From Stenomitos rutilans HA7619-LM2 (GTDB taxonomy: Bacteria; Cyanobacteriota; Cyanobacteriia; Leptolyngbyales; Leptolyngbyaceae), in the NCBI GenBank assembly GCA_019358945.1, contig JAHHIE010000043.1:1-57581 (forward strand): 57,581 bases of DNA, read 5' to 3'. The position numbers and the translations under genes are program-made. Under the pieces are notes generated by a model. That model was not told the DNA's origin. It saw only the letters and a program-made list of their open reading frames with translations, and did no database searches. Below are positions 42,210 to 50,794 of the stretch, piece by piece (the stretch's first letter is position 1; every line of letters begins with the position of its first letter).

Positions 42210-44426
42210 GTGGCAGATTATCAGGTAGGTCAACAAAGCACCAAGGCACCCTTTACTACACCAACTACAAGTGGTGATTTAGTGGGCAGGGGCAACGTAG
42301 GAGATATATCTCGACAGGGTACTTACACTCAGCCACTTGCTTTGCCAGGAACACCTAGTAATCTGCCCACTACCTACAGCGCACCTGGAGAAGGTACAGT
42401 ACAGAAACCTTACAACACCGTAGACGTACCAGCTACGAGAGTTCCCAACAATCAGTTAAGCGGTACACCTACACCTAGTAACTTGTCAGGCGTAAGCACA
42501 GCAGGAGCTTTGCCAGGTACAAGGGGAGCTCCTACTACTGGATTAAATAACTTACCAGGAATGAATGGTTCTAACCTGACTCCTGGAGCGTTAAATGGGT
42601 CACTCAGCGCTGGTACAAGCTTACTTACGCCCTACTTGCTAGACAGCGCACGGGCAGCAGCAGCGGCTTTAACAGACCCTCGTTACTCAGGTAATGGCAA
42701 GTCATTCGGTGAAAACTACGGAGACGCACTGAGAGACATAGACAAGCTAAGAGCAGGTGATAAAGCAAACAATGACGCTCTAAATCGTTCAAGCGGAGAT
42801 GCTCTACAAAACCTTGCTAATGGAGCAGGTGATTTAGCAGGAAAGCTGGGAAGGTTGCTAGGGTTGCATCCTAATGGGGAAACTAAGGGTAAACGCACAC
42901 AGGGTATACCTCCCAGCGATAAACGTTCGCCCTTTAACGGTACGCCCGGTGTGAATTACAACGTTCTTGTTACCTACGGGGATAACCGTTTTGGGGAAAC
43001 CCCTGCTGCAAGTGGCACTTACACGGCACCGATTACGATTCAACGTGCCGATGGTGCACAAGGCGTTCGTGTTTACTCTTTGGTAACTGGTAGTGGCACT
43101 TTCCCATTTTTGGATATTGGGAGTGGAAACGTCACGAGTGAACCGAAAATTGCCTCGATGAATCGTGTTGATGGGCAAAAAGATCCCAAGCAAGCTCCCA
43201 CTCCCACGGCAACTAGACCTAATGGTGAACCTGCTCCTACTGGTTTATCAATGCCTGATAGTTCTAACTCTCCAACGGCTCAACCGACCAATCCAACCGC
43301 CACACCTTCTAACGCTCCGTCAGTCACACCTGGCAAGAATCCTTCTGAAGGAAAACCTACACCTGAGTCTCCGTCTACACCTCAAGTACCTTTTATTCCT
43401 GTTCCCGTTCCCATTAACCCTCTGTCTCCAACTAATGGGCAGCAGCAGCAATCATCGCCTAACGTCCAAGCACCATCGTTGAACCCACTTTCACCTTCAT
43501 CTACTACAACCACTACGCCCAAGACACCAACCTATCCACAAACACCTGGCAACGCAGAAACACCTACCACTCAACCACAACCTAAACCAGCTACACCTAA
43601 TGCAACTCCTGGTGATGGTGATAAGTGTTGCCCTCAGACTACTGCTGATTTAGAGGAGATTAAGAAGGTGTTAGGCGTAGGAGAGTACGGTGTTTCACTT
43701 CCTTTACTGACGGGTGATAATCCTCAACTCATCAAGAACATCCCTGACCTGTTGATGTGGACGAATCGTAATATTGACGCAACGCAGGGGCTTTACCCCT
43801 TAAAGGTGAAGGTAAAACAACCGAATGGTTCAGAGAAAACCATCACGCTGAATGATGGGGCACACGCAATGCAGGAACTATTCGCCATGAGTTTAACTAT
43901 CGCAGAAGATGCAGACGCAGCGGTGAACATTGGAGCAAGAATCGCTACCGAGGTGATTCATACCAAGGTAGGGGTCTTCCAAGGGAACGAACTACTAAAA
44001 GCGATTCAGAAGTTTTTCGGTTTCGATACTAGAGCAGAGCCTAGAGTCGTTAAGTTGAACTTTACGCCTAGTGCAGCAGGGGTTAACAATCAACTAGAGA
44101 ACGACGAAATCGCAGCGTTCTTGAAACCTTCAACTCAGCCATATGTAGGAACAGAGTTCAACGATAAGCAGACAGCTTTACCTTTGTTGCAGCGGATTCT
44201 TCATAACTCAGAAATCGCCATGAGAGCAGTCTGGCAACCGATTAAACCAGACAAGAAAGGTAGGGACGACATTACAGGTTCACGACTAAAGGCTGCTAAT
44301 CAGAAACCAACCAAGACGGAAGAGGAAATTTGGAAGAACTTACAAGAAACTCTCAAGATTCTCGGTTACGAGGGAGTTGATGTTACAGGTAAGTTGAAAG
44401 GTGATAACGATAAAAGTGGTACTTAA
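42210..44426 (+). CDS. Large modular protein with Pro-rich centre, unknown family
   Basis: 738 residues from a GTG preceded by CAGGAGAAAG. Residues 1-150 are Gly/Pro/Thr/Asn-rich and repetitive (several LPGT/GTPSNL-like turns), 230-320 look like a beta domain (NYNVLVTYGDNRFGETP, APITIQRADGAQGVRVYSLV), 330-470 are a Pro/Thr/Gln/Ser linker, and 475-738 are helical, starting with a CC pair. The arrangement (flexible N-terminus, beta domain, Pro-rich stalk, helical base) suggests a structural or surface protein, for example a stalk or adhesin. No family recognised. The stop is two bases before the next ATG. Confidence 0.6.
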   Translation: MADYQVGQQSTKAPFTTPTTSGDLVGRGNVGDISRQGTYTQPLALPGTPSNLPTTYSAPGEGTVQKPYNTVDVPATRVPNNQLSGTPTPSNLSGVSTAGALPGTRGAPTTGLNNLPGMNGSNLTPGALNGSLSAGTSLLTPYLLDSARAAAAALTDPRYSGNGKSFGENYGDALRDIDKLRAGDKANNDALNRSSGDALQNLANGAGDLAGKLGRLLGLHPNGETKGKRTQGIPPSDKRSPFNGTPGVNYNVLVTYGDNRFGETPAASGTYTAPITIQRADGAQGVRVYSLVTGSGTFPFLDIGSGNVTSEPKIASMNRVDGQKDPKQAPTPTATRPNGEPAPTGLSMPDSSNSPTAQPTNPTATPSNAPSVTPGKNPSEGKPTPESPSTPQVPFIPVPVPINPLSPTNGQQQQSSPNVQAPSLNPLSPSSTTTTTPKTPTYPQTPGNAETPTTQPQPKPATPNATPGDGDKCCPQTTADLEEIKKVLGVGEYGVSLPLLTGDNPQLIKNIPDLLMWTNRNIDATQGLYPLKVKVKQPNGSEKTITLNDGAHAMQELFAMSLTIAEDADAAVNIGARIATEVIHTKVGVFQGNELLKAIQKFFGFDTRAEPRVVKLNFTPSAAGVNNQLENDEIAAFLKPSTQPYVGTEFNDKQTALPLLQRILHNSEIAMRAVWQPIKPDKKGRDDITGSRLKAANQKPTKTEEEIWKNLQETLKILGYEGVDVTGKLKGDNDKSGT

Positions 44427-44440
44427 ATATGGCACTTTCT
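44416..44440 (+). repeat. Repeated TGRCACTT box, copy 2
   Basis: GTGGTACTTAAATATGGCAC followed by TTTCT; it spans the stop of one gene and the ATG of the next. Copy 1 is at 37748-37773. Confidence 0.4.
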
Positions 44441-45850
44441 TTAGAGTTGACTACGCTGAGAAGCAGAAAAGAGAACGCTAAGGTAGAAGCGACTAGAGCC
44501 GTAGCAAAAGCAACTGAAGGTTTATTGCCTAAGCTGAAAAAGTTTCTTGGTTGGGGTTTTTCAGCGGTTGTTAATTATTTCAATCTCTCCTTTAGCAACC
44601 TGTGGGATATGTTCGTACAAGCATACTTTGCGATTAAGACGTTCGACTTTGGCGCTACTGATAAAGCGTTAGAGGAACAGATAGAGAGGAACAACCAACA
44701 ACTCGTCACTAGAGCAGCAGAAGCACTAGGAGAGACGCTAGGGTTTCAGTCGGTGAGACTGGCTAACGCTTTTCTGGGGAGGTTCTTTAGGAAGAATGGA
44801 CGTGACCAAGCTGCCAAAATGAAAATACCGATTCTTACAGCAGAGATCGGTTTAGCGTTGGCTGAAGAAGGAAACGAAGAGCTACAGGCAAACGTTAAAC
44901 GACTGCTACAGGGAACTATATCGGCTCAGGTAAGCAACGCTTTTATCAACACAGTACTGGCAGCTAGAAAGAACCACTGGTTTGGTTTGAACTCAATCAC
45001 CACACCCCAGGCAGACGGTAGCATCGCTCAAAAAATCGAGAAGAAAATTGAACAACTTCCTAAGTTCTGGCAGCAGCCCGTAGAGGAGTTTATTGAAGGC
45101 TTCGAGGAGGGGATTATCGAGGCTGGATACATCGTAACGATGAAGATTGACGATCATGTAGCCGCTAATCGATACGCTCAAAACAGAAGGGGAGTAGAGC
45201 GTTACATTGAGATTCCGGTAGAACCTCAGTCAGATGAGAAGCTCCAGTTTGCAGGCAGTCAAGCCGAGGTAGTTGATCTAGTGAAATCGGCAACGATGAC
45301 CACTATTCCCTTAGTGAAGAACAGAGACATCGGTCAGGTATTCGCTGAGCCAGTGGATGAGCAGATCAAACCTAAAGTACAGCTACGCAAGGTTGTGTTC
45401 AATTTCAGTGAATACTCAAAACCTCCTTATCGACGCAAAGGTAAATTAGGCACTCATGCCAGCATTGCTGTACCAGACGCTAAGCCTGGTTTAGGTTATG
45501 AGAAGTTGAGATCAACGCTAGACGGCTACACAAGAGGGAATTGTTATTGCACCTGTCAAATGGATAACGGTAGACAAATGGCGGTTTATGCGAGTACTGA
45601 GACTGAGGGTAAGAAGGTACTTAGAACTCTTGCCTCTCTAAGTACGGCTGACCTGATTGAAGAGACGTTTAGGTCAAGTCAGGCTGGCGATGTTTCCAAA
45701 AAAATTGGGATAAAACAGATGCACATTCAAAGCGCTAGTCTGCTTTATCCCAAGAAAAAGAACGGAAAACTAGTTGGAGCTAATGGTAAATCAGTAACGG
45801 TAAAGCTGTTTTCTGGCTCTCCCCCTGTAAGCTTTGAACCGTTTATTTAG
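44429..45850 (+). CDS. Unrecognised large element protein, paired with the Pro-rich gene
   Basis: 473 residues, two bases after the previous stop, so cotranscribed and probably acting together. An N-terminal region with a hydrophobic or amphipathic stretch (about 38-75, LGWGFSAVVNYFNLSFSNLW) is followed by a helical domain and a C-terminal domain with a CYCTC cluster (about 374). It ends just before the convergent integrase. The hydrophobic segment suggests contact with membrane or with a partner. No family recognised. Confidence 0.6.
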   Translation: MALSLELTTLRSRKENAKVEATRAVAKATEGLLPKLKKFLGWGFSAVVNYFNLSFSNLWDMFVQAYFAIKTFDFGATDKALEEQIERNNQQLVTRAAEALGETLGFQSVRLANAFLGRFFRKNGRDQAAKMKIPILTAEIGLALAEEGNEELQANVKRLLQGTISAQVSNAFINTVLAARKNHWFGLNSITTPQADGSIAQKIEKKIEQLPKFWQQPVEEFIEGFEEGIIEAGYIVTMKIDDHVAANRYAQNRRGVERYIEIPVEPQSDEKLQFAGSQAEVVDLVKSATMTTIPLVKNRDIGQVFAEPVDEQIKPKVQLRKVVFNFSEYSKPPYRRKGKLGTHASIAVPDAKPGLGYEKLRSTLDGYTRGNCYCTCQMDNGRQMAVYASTETEGKKVLRTLASLSTADLIEETFRSSQAGDVSKKIGIKQMHIQSASLLYPKKKNGKLVGANGKSVTVKLFSGSPPVSFEPFI

Positions 45851-45889
45851 GGGTGTTGAGGTATCTACCTAAACTTTTAGCCTAAATCT

Positions 45890-47011
45890 TTAGCCTAAAA
45901 CTTCACCCTCACTCTTATAACTTGGTAGTTGAATCTCTTTAATCGCATGACCGTAAACCGTACTCACCATCCTTAAATCACTGTGTCCCAGTAGTTTCGC
46001 GGCATCAGCTAGCGTTCCTCCGTTCTCTATCACTGTAGATGCAGCAGTGTGACGAGTAATGTAAGGTTTGCGGTAGGGAATGTTGAGGGATTCTAAGCAG
46101 GGTTTCCAATAACGGTTAAGCAGGTTTCTATCGTCCAGTGCCTCCCCTTTTTGGTTGCAGAACACTAGCTCACTGTTCACTTGATTATTCTGTTGCCATC
46201 CAAGTGCTGAGACGATGCAGAGCGACAACTGTTTAGACAAGGGAAGCACTCTCACATCACCCGTTTTGGTTTCCTTCATCCGTCGATTAGCAGCAGCGCT
46301 AGAACCATCTTCAGAACGAGCGAGAGCACAATCAATAGTAACGATTCCCTGTTCGGTATCTACCTTGCTTTTGAGTAACCCTATTGCTTCACTCGGTCTA
46401 CACCCTGTCAGAAAGAGGAATGAGTAGAAGGAACCTATCATCAACGACTTGGCGTATAGCGTTGCCAAAATGAGCGTTACTTCATCGGGTGTGAAGGGTT
46501 TAATCTTCACTCGTTCTACTGGACGGTTCTTTAGATTGCGGTAGGGGTTGTGAGGTAGGTAATTCTCATCTACTAGCCACTTACCGAACCGTCTGAGGTA
46601 GCCTACACGGTCGTTGTAGGTGCGAGGGGAAAGATGGCTCCAATAAAGGTTAAACCCTTTGTCGCTGTAGCTTCTGCTGCCACTGGCGATTAGCGCTTGT
46701 AACACTGGCTCATAATGCACCTTAAAGTTTCCATCATTCGGTTTTACCGTTCCCATCCACTTAGCAAACATCTCTACAGGAGTTCCCAGTTTGTTGACTG
46801 CTTTGCTTAATCCTTGACGGTACCGTTCTAGTGTTGGGTCAAATGTTCTTTCCAATATATCCGCTTCAATCTGCCTAACGAGTGCTTCAGCTTTTGCCTT
46901 ATCACTGTGACTATCCCAATTACCTAAACCATAGAGACTACAACGTTGCCCGTTAGCGGTGAATTGAATCCCTATCCTTCCATTTCTGTTCTGAAGTCTA
47001 ATCTTCTGCAT
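45890..47011 (-). CDS. int: Tyrosine recombinase (integrase) of the tRNA-Val element
   Basis: 373 residues. N-terminal arm-binding domain (about 1-65), core-binding domain (about 70-165) and catalytic domain. Catalytic Arg lies in TGCRPSEAIGL (about 203), the second Arg in PYITRHTAAS (about 322, where the usual first His is Tyr or Ile), His in LLGHSDL (about 342) and Tyr in TVYGHAI (about 350). It resembles the integrase of the first element in length, N-terminal domain and catalytic motifs. The gene ends inside the element and its start faces the right border; it is downstream of the tRNA fragment and of the old tRNA-Val promoter. Confidence 0.92.
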   Translation of the reverse strand: MQKIRLQNRNGRIGIQFTANGQRCSLYGLGNWDSHSDKAKAEALVRQIEADILERTFDPTLERYRQGLSKAVNKLGTPVEMFAKWMGTVKPNDGNFKVHYEPVLQALIASGSRSYSDKGFNLYWSHLSPRTYNDRVGYLRRFGKWLVDENYLPHNPYRNLKNRPVERVKIKPFTPDEVTLILATLYAKSLMIGSFYSFLFLTGCRPSEAIGLLKSKVDTEQGIVTIDCALARSEDGSSAAANRRMKETKTGDVRVLPLSKQLSLCIVSALGWQQNNQVNSELVFCNQKGEALDDRNLLNRYWKPCLESLNIPYRKPYITRHTAASTVIENGGTLADAAKLLGHSDLRMVSTVYGHAIKEIQLPSYKSEGEVLG

Positions 47012-47025
47012 TTCTACTTACCTTC

Positions 47026-47044
47026 TGCACATGTGGTTACACAC
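47026..47044 (+). repeat. Right-end arm-type repeats
   Basis: TGCACAT at 47026 and TACACAC at 47038, with the same 12-bp step as the three TGCACAC copies at the left border and the same GTAG tail. They lie just upstream of the integrase start. Confidence 0.5.
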
Positions 47045-47103
47045 GTAGATAGGAAGAAAAGCTGAAACCCATGTACCGTGCACAGAGCGAAGATGGTTTC
47101 ACG

Positions 47104-47145
47104 ACGATGTCAACGTGGTGCTCTAACCAACTGAGCTATGCGTCC
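47104..47145 (-). repeat. Attachment site, right (5' tRNA-Val fragment)
   Basis: 42 bases identical to 33364-33405. The fragment lacks the T-arm and 3' acceptor strand, so it cannot make a functional tRNA. Confidence 0.9.
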
Positions 47146-47190
47146 AGGCACGGTACACGACTATAGCATAAATCATGCTTTGGATCAGCA
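47146..47190 (-). promoter_or_regulatory. Probable original tRNA-Val promoter
   Basis: On the minus strand a TATAGT hexamer lies 15 bases before the tRNA fragment (47160-47165); TTGCTG about 20 bases further upstream is a possible -35 at a somewhat long spacing. By the geometry this is the chromosomal promoter cut off from the intact tRNA by integration, now reading into the element and its integrase gene. Confidence 0.45.
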
Positions 47191-47558
47191 ATCCCAAATT
47201 CAAATTTCGACAAAAGTAGCTCTCACCCCGGAGGATTTCACTGCTGTATCAATTTAATTATATGAGGCTGCATAGAATAGGGCTTCCAGAATAAAGTTGT
47301 AGGAAGCAACCGACATCATCATGTTCCAACGTCAGTTGATCAAACAGTTCTTGAAATCGTTCTCGCAACGCTTACATGGATGGGAATAGCTGAGAATTTG
47401 TGCTTTCCTAATTAAGGGCACTGGTAGCAAACAAAATCTCAGGTTGAAGGGTGTGGATGAGTGGACGGATGGATGAGCCGTGGGATGTTATTTCCCAACG
47501 AGTCCCTAAGCTAGGGTAGTGCAGAAATGGAACGAACCTGATACGTACAAACGATCCC
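47191..47558. other. Gene-free interval on the chromosomal side of the right border
   Basis: About 370 bases with no convincing gene. The block 47310-47400 has an even composition like coding DNA and could be a fragment of a decayed transposase, but no frame is open and no inverted repeats were seen. Confidence 0.35.
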
Positions 47559-48122
47559 TCACCCGTTGGCTTTCGCTACAGTCGGGGACTCAACTTCTAC
47601 CACGCCACGAAACATATTCATGCCACAGGTGAACGTGTACTGCCCTGGTTTTTCGGGTGTGAATTCCACTGCTGTAACGTGATTCAAACTGAGGTCACGG
47701 GCAATGTGGAAATCAGGCAGTACAACTGTTTCAAGGCAACGGCTGGGATCTTTACGAAAGAAATTGAGGCGGACAGGCTGCCCTGCACTGACGATCACTT
47801 GGCTCGGTTCATAGCCTCCATCGACGGTGATGGTTAGCTCTTGCACGCCTTGCTTGGCTTCTGCCTTGTGAGCTTGTTTTTTGCTGAAGACGAACCACCA
47901 AAGCTCTAGTGCGATCAGGGCTGCGCCACCGACCACTACGCCAATTTGTAACCCCAAGGGCTGCTCAAGGTGATGAAACTTCGCTCGCCCTGCTTCAGTC
48001 TTTTCCATTGACATCTGAGCATTGACATTGCCTTGTGAAGAGAGCAGTACGGTGCTTAAAGCGAGACTCATGATGAGGCTTAGGCTTGTAAGCCTGACAA
48101 CTATCTTTTTTTTGTAAATCAT
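47559..48122 (-). CDS. Membrane-anchored cupredoxin-like protein
   Basis: The ATG at 48122 is preceded eight bases upstream by GGAGG; 187 residues. A signal-like segment (about 5-30), a further hydrophobic segment (about 60-78, GVVVGGAALIALELWWFVF) and a C-terminal cupredoxin domain with RCLETVVLPDFHIARDLS and YTFTCGMNMFRG. Cys, His and Met in those stretches are likely copper ligands. It follows copA with a 20-base gap, so it is probably the last gene of that operon and may receive or buffer copper outside the membrane. Confidence 0.85.
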   Translation of the reverse strand: MIYKKKIVVRLTSLSLIMSLALSTVLLSSQGNVNAQMSMEKTEAGRAKFHHLEQPLGLQIGVVVGGAALIALELWWFVFSKKQAHKAEAKQGVQELTITVDGGYEPSQVIVSAGQPVRLNFFRKDPSRCLETVVLPDFHIARDLSLNHVTAVEFTPEKPGQYTFTCGMNMFRGVVEVESPTVAKANG

Positions 48123-48142
48123 TGATGAAACCTCCTGCAAAA

Positions 48143-50452
48143 TCAAGTCGCCGCTTTGGGCTGAAAATTCCGTAGTCGCAGGGCATTGGTGACGACAGAA
48201 ACCGAGCTAAAGGCCATCGCACCACCTGCGAGAATGGGACTCAGCAACCAGCCAAAGAAGGGGAACAGGATGCCCGCGGCGATTGGGATGCCTGCGACGT
48301 TATAGATAAAGGCAAAGAAGAGATTTTGGCGAATGTTTTGCATCGTCGCGCGAGATAGTTGAATAGCGGTGACAATGCTTTGAAGATCGCCAGAAATGAG
48401 GGTGATATCGCTAGCCGCGATCGCCACATCGGTCCCAGTGCCGATCGCAATGCCCACATCGGCTTGAGCGAGTGCTGGTGCATCATTAATGCCATCTCCC
48501 ACCATTGCCACAATGTTGGTCGGATGTTTGGCTTTCTTTACAGGCTTGGAGCTAGCCACGCGTGCTTTGATCGCACTACGTTGCAGGGAGGCGATGACAT
48601 CGGCTTTTTGGTCAGGGCGCACTTCCGCGATGACGTGGGAAATGCCAACTTCACGGGCGATCGTCTCAGCCGTGGGGCGATTGTCTCCCGTCAACATCAC
48701 CACCTCTAACCCTAAGCGCTGCAAGGCACGAATGGCTTGGGCAGACGAGGGTTTGATGGCATCCGCAATGCCCATAATTCCTTGCACATCACCATCAACA
48801 GCAAGCCAAATCACCGTTTTGCCGATCGCTTCCAATCGGTCTTTCTCCTGTTGCAACACTCTGGTTTCGATGCCCAGTTCATCCAACCAGCGCTGTGTAC
48901 CAAGTTGTACCCACCGATCTGAGACGGTGCCCTGAACGCCGCTCCCTGCGATCGCCTCAAAATTCTGCACAGTAGCTAATTCCACCTGCTGCGTTTTGGC
49001 ATAGTTCACCACCGCTTCTGCCAGGGGATGTTCTGAGTAACGTTCCACGGAAGCCACCAGGCGGAGAAGCCTGAGTTCATTGCGGTTTGCAGTGCCCTGA
49101 GTGGTCGTAAAATCCGTGACAGTAGGCTTGCCTTGAGTAATCGTGCCCGTTTTATCCAGCACGATCGTCTGGATTTGATGCGCCAGTTCCAAACTCTCTG
49201 CACCTTTAATCAAAATGCCGTTTTCGGCTCCTTTGCCCGTGCCCACCATAACCGACGTGGGTGTGGCTAACCCCAGTGCACAGGGACAGGCAATAATTAG
49301 TACCCCAACCGTAGCGATCAACGCCAGGGTGAGATTGCCCATTGCCAAAAACCAGAGGACAAAGGTGGCGATCGCAATGGCAATGACAACGGGCACAAAC
49401 CAACCCGTCACTTGATCGGCTAGTCGCTGAATCGGCGCTTTTGACCCCTGGGCATCTTGCACCAGTTTGACAATTTGCGCCAGCACCGTGTCTTTACCCA
49501 CGCGGGTCGCACGGAATTTGAAGCTGCCTGTTTGATTGATGGTAGCTCCAATGACCTCATCGCCCACATGTTTCTTGCTGGGGACACTTTCGCCCGTCAC
49601 CATTGATTCGTCGATCGTCGAGGCACCTTCCACAACTTCGCCATCTACGGGAATCTTTTCGCCTGGTCGCACCACCACGACATCGCCTTTCTGCACGTCT
49701 TGAATGGGTACTAACTCCTCCCGTCCCCTGCGAATAATGCGGGCTACTCTCGCCTGTAAGCCAATGAGCTTGCGGATCGCGTCTGATGTTTGACCCCGTG
49801 CGCGGTTTTCAAACAGTCGTCCCAGCAAGATCAAGGTGATGACGATCGCCGCTGTCTCGTAGTAAAACTCTGGCATCAAGCCTTGATGGACAAGAAACTG
49901 CGGGAAAACGGTAGCAAACACCGAGTAAAAATAGGCTGCGCTGGTGCCTAACGCAATGAGCGTATCCATCGTGGCGGCATGGCGCTTCAAAGCTTTCCAG
50001 GCATTGCTGTAGAAAGAGTAGCCGCACCAAAACTGGATGGGAGCCGTGAGCACAAGCTGAAACCACGGATTCGACAGCCAGCCAGGAATCAACGGCAGTT
50101 TTAATCCCGTCATGGCAGACAGTGAACCGATGACCAGAATGATGCTGACGATCGCCCCCACCCCAACTTTGCGCGTTAGCTTACGGCTATCGGCAGCACG
50201 AGCCGCTTTCTCAGCCGAATCTTCCCCAAGCGAGGCTTGCTCCTGCAATGAGGCGGCATAGCCTGCGTCACTTACCGCAGCTTGAATCGTCTCTACCGTC
50301 GTTTTCTGAGGGTCATAGGTGACAGTAGCTTGCTCAACCACAAAATTGACACTGCTGGCGCTAACCCCTGGCACTGATCGAATGGCCTCTTCGATACTGT
50401 TGGCGCAAGCGGCACAGCTCATTCCCCGCAATTTGAGCGTAACCGTTTTCAT
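48143..50452 (-). CDS. copA: Copper-transporting P1B-type ATPase
   Basis: The ATG at 50452 (769 residues) is preferred to a TTG at 50470. An N-terminal HMA domain has [15 protein letters not shown], followed by eight predicted membrane helices; the CPC motif is [13 protein letters not shown], the phosphorylation site is [12 protein letters not shown], and [12 protein letters not shown] and [20 protein letters not shown] are the ATP-binding motifs. CPC and HMA mark Cu(I) export or thylakoid copper import ATPases; PacS and CtaA types cannot be told apart here. Part of a copper operon behind a MerR-type promoter. Confidence 0.92.
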   Translation of the reverse strand: MKTVTLKLRGMSCAACANSIEEAIRSVPGVSASSVNFVVEQATVTYDPQKTTVETIQAAVSDAGYAASLQEQASLGEDSAEKAARAADSRKLTRKVGVGAIVSIILVIGSLSAMTGLKLPLIPGWLSNPWFQLVLTAPIQFWCGYSFYSNAWKALKRHAATMDTLIALGTSAAYFYSVFATVFPQFLVHQGLMPEFYYETAAIVITLILLGRLFENRARGQTSDAIRKLIGLQARVARIIRRGREELVPIQDVQKGDVVVVRPGEKIPVDGEVVEGASTIDESMVTGESVPSKKHVGDEVIGATINQTGSFKFRATRVGKDTVLAQIVKLVQDAQGSKAPIQRLADQVTGWFVPVVIAIAIATFVLWFLAMGNLTLALIATVGVLIIACPCALGLATPTSVMVGTGKGAENGILIKGAESLELAHQIQTIVLDKTGTITQGKPTVTDFTTTQGTANRNELRLLRLVASVERYSEHPLAEAVVNYAKTQQVELATVQNFEAIAGSGVQGTVSDRWVQLGTQRWLDELGIETRVLQQEKDRLEAIGKTVIWLAVDGDVQGIMGIADAIKPSSAQAIRALQRLGLEVVMLTGDNRPTAETIAREVGISHVIAEVRPDQKADVIASLQRSAIKARVASSKPVKKAKHPTNIVAMVGDGINDAPALAQADVGIAIGTGTDVAIAASDITLISGDLQSIVTAIQLSRATMQNIRQNLFFAFIYNVAGIPIAAGILFPFFGWLLSPILAGGAMAFSSVSVVTNALRLRNFQPKAAT

Positions 50453-50466
50453 CTTCCCTGCCTCAT

Positions 50467-50661
50467 TCAACTCACCGCATAACCAGCCGCCACGATCGCT
50501 TGCCTTACCGCGTCTTCTGGCGTTTGCGTTTCAACGACAACAAGTTTGGTCTTAGGATCGGCTTGCACCATTGCGGCGGGGTCAATTGTTTGAATGGCAT
50601 GTGTGATGGTATCGCTACAGGCAGAGCAAGCCATATTAGGAACAGTTAGTTTAATTGCCAT
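50467..50661 (-). CDS. Free HMA-domain copper chaperone
   Basis: 64 residues starting [19 protein letters not shown], with the metal-binding MACSAC motif and a single ferredoxin-like fold. Chosen start has AAGGA upstream. Free HMA proteins such as Atx1/CopZ hand Cu(I) to P-type ATPases. It is the first gene after the promoter at 50693-50724, and copA follows after 14 bases. Confidence 0.85.
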   Translation of the reverse strand: MAIKLTVPNMACSACSDTITHAIQTIDPAAMVQADPKTKLVVVETQTPEDAVRQAIVAAGYAVS

Positions 50662-50692
50662 TGTGCCAGTCCTTTGGTTCGTCGTTATCCCC

Positions 50693-50724
50693 ATCTTGAA
50701 GTCTCCACTCGACTGGATAGTCAA
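50693..50724 (-). promoter_or_regulatory. MerR-family-type promoter of the copper operon
   Basis: On the minus strand TTGACT (50719-50724) and CAAGAT (50693-50698) are 20 bases apart, longer than the usual 17, and the spacer has a TCCAG ... TGGAG dyad. This over-long, dyad-bearing spacer is the hallmark of promoters activated by MerR-family regulators such as CueR. The -10 ends 31 bases before the HMA gene's ATG, exactly as in the promoter at 51305-51336. Confidence 0.6.
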
Positions 50725-50794
50725 GCGATAAGACGAAGAATTTACAACGGTAGTCTGTCGGGATGCTACAGATAAAGCTCTGACAGAAGCGGAA

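Larger units (their letters stand above)
33364..47145. mobile_element. 13.7-kb integrative element in tRNA-Val(GAC)
   Basis: Borders are exact 42-bp direct repeats of the tRNA-Val 5' half (33364-33405, 47104-47145), 13,740 bp apart. Inside are an integrase next to the right border, arm-type repeats at both ends, at least 16 other genes, a DUF1064-type nuclease, a replication-type P-loop ATPase, a KfrA-like DNA-binding protein, a tail-fibre-like protein and two large proteins of unknown family. No HIP1 octamer was seen inside, while the flanks are full of them. I found no terminase, portal, HK97-type capsid, relaxase or conjugation gene. It may be an undescribed virus, a satellite or an integrative plasmid. 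Confidence 0.85.

Noticed and set aside
33364-47145. Calling the element an intact tailed prophage
   Set aside because: No terminase, portal, capsid, tape-measure or tail-tube gene could be recognised and 13.7 kb is too small for a usual tailed phage.
47310-47400. Transposase remnant
   Set aside because: Composition is coding-like, but no frame is open and no terminal inverted repeats were found; too weak to annotate.
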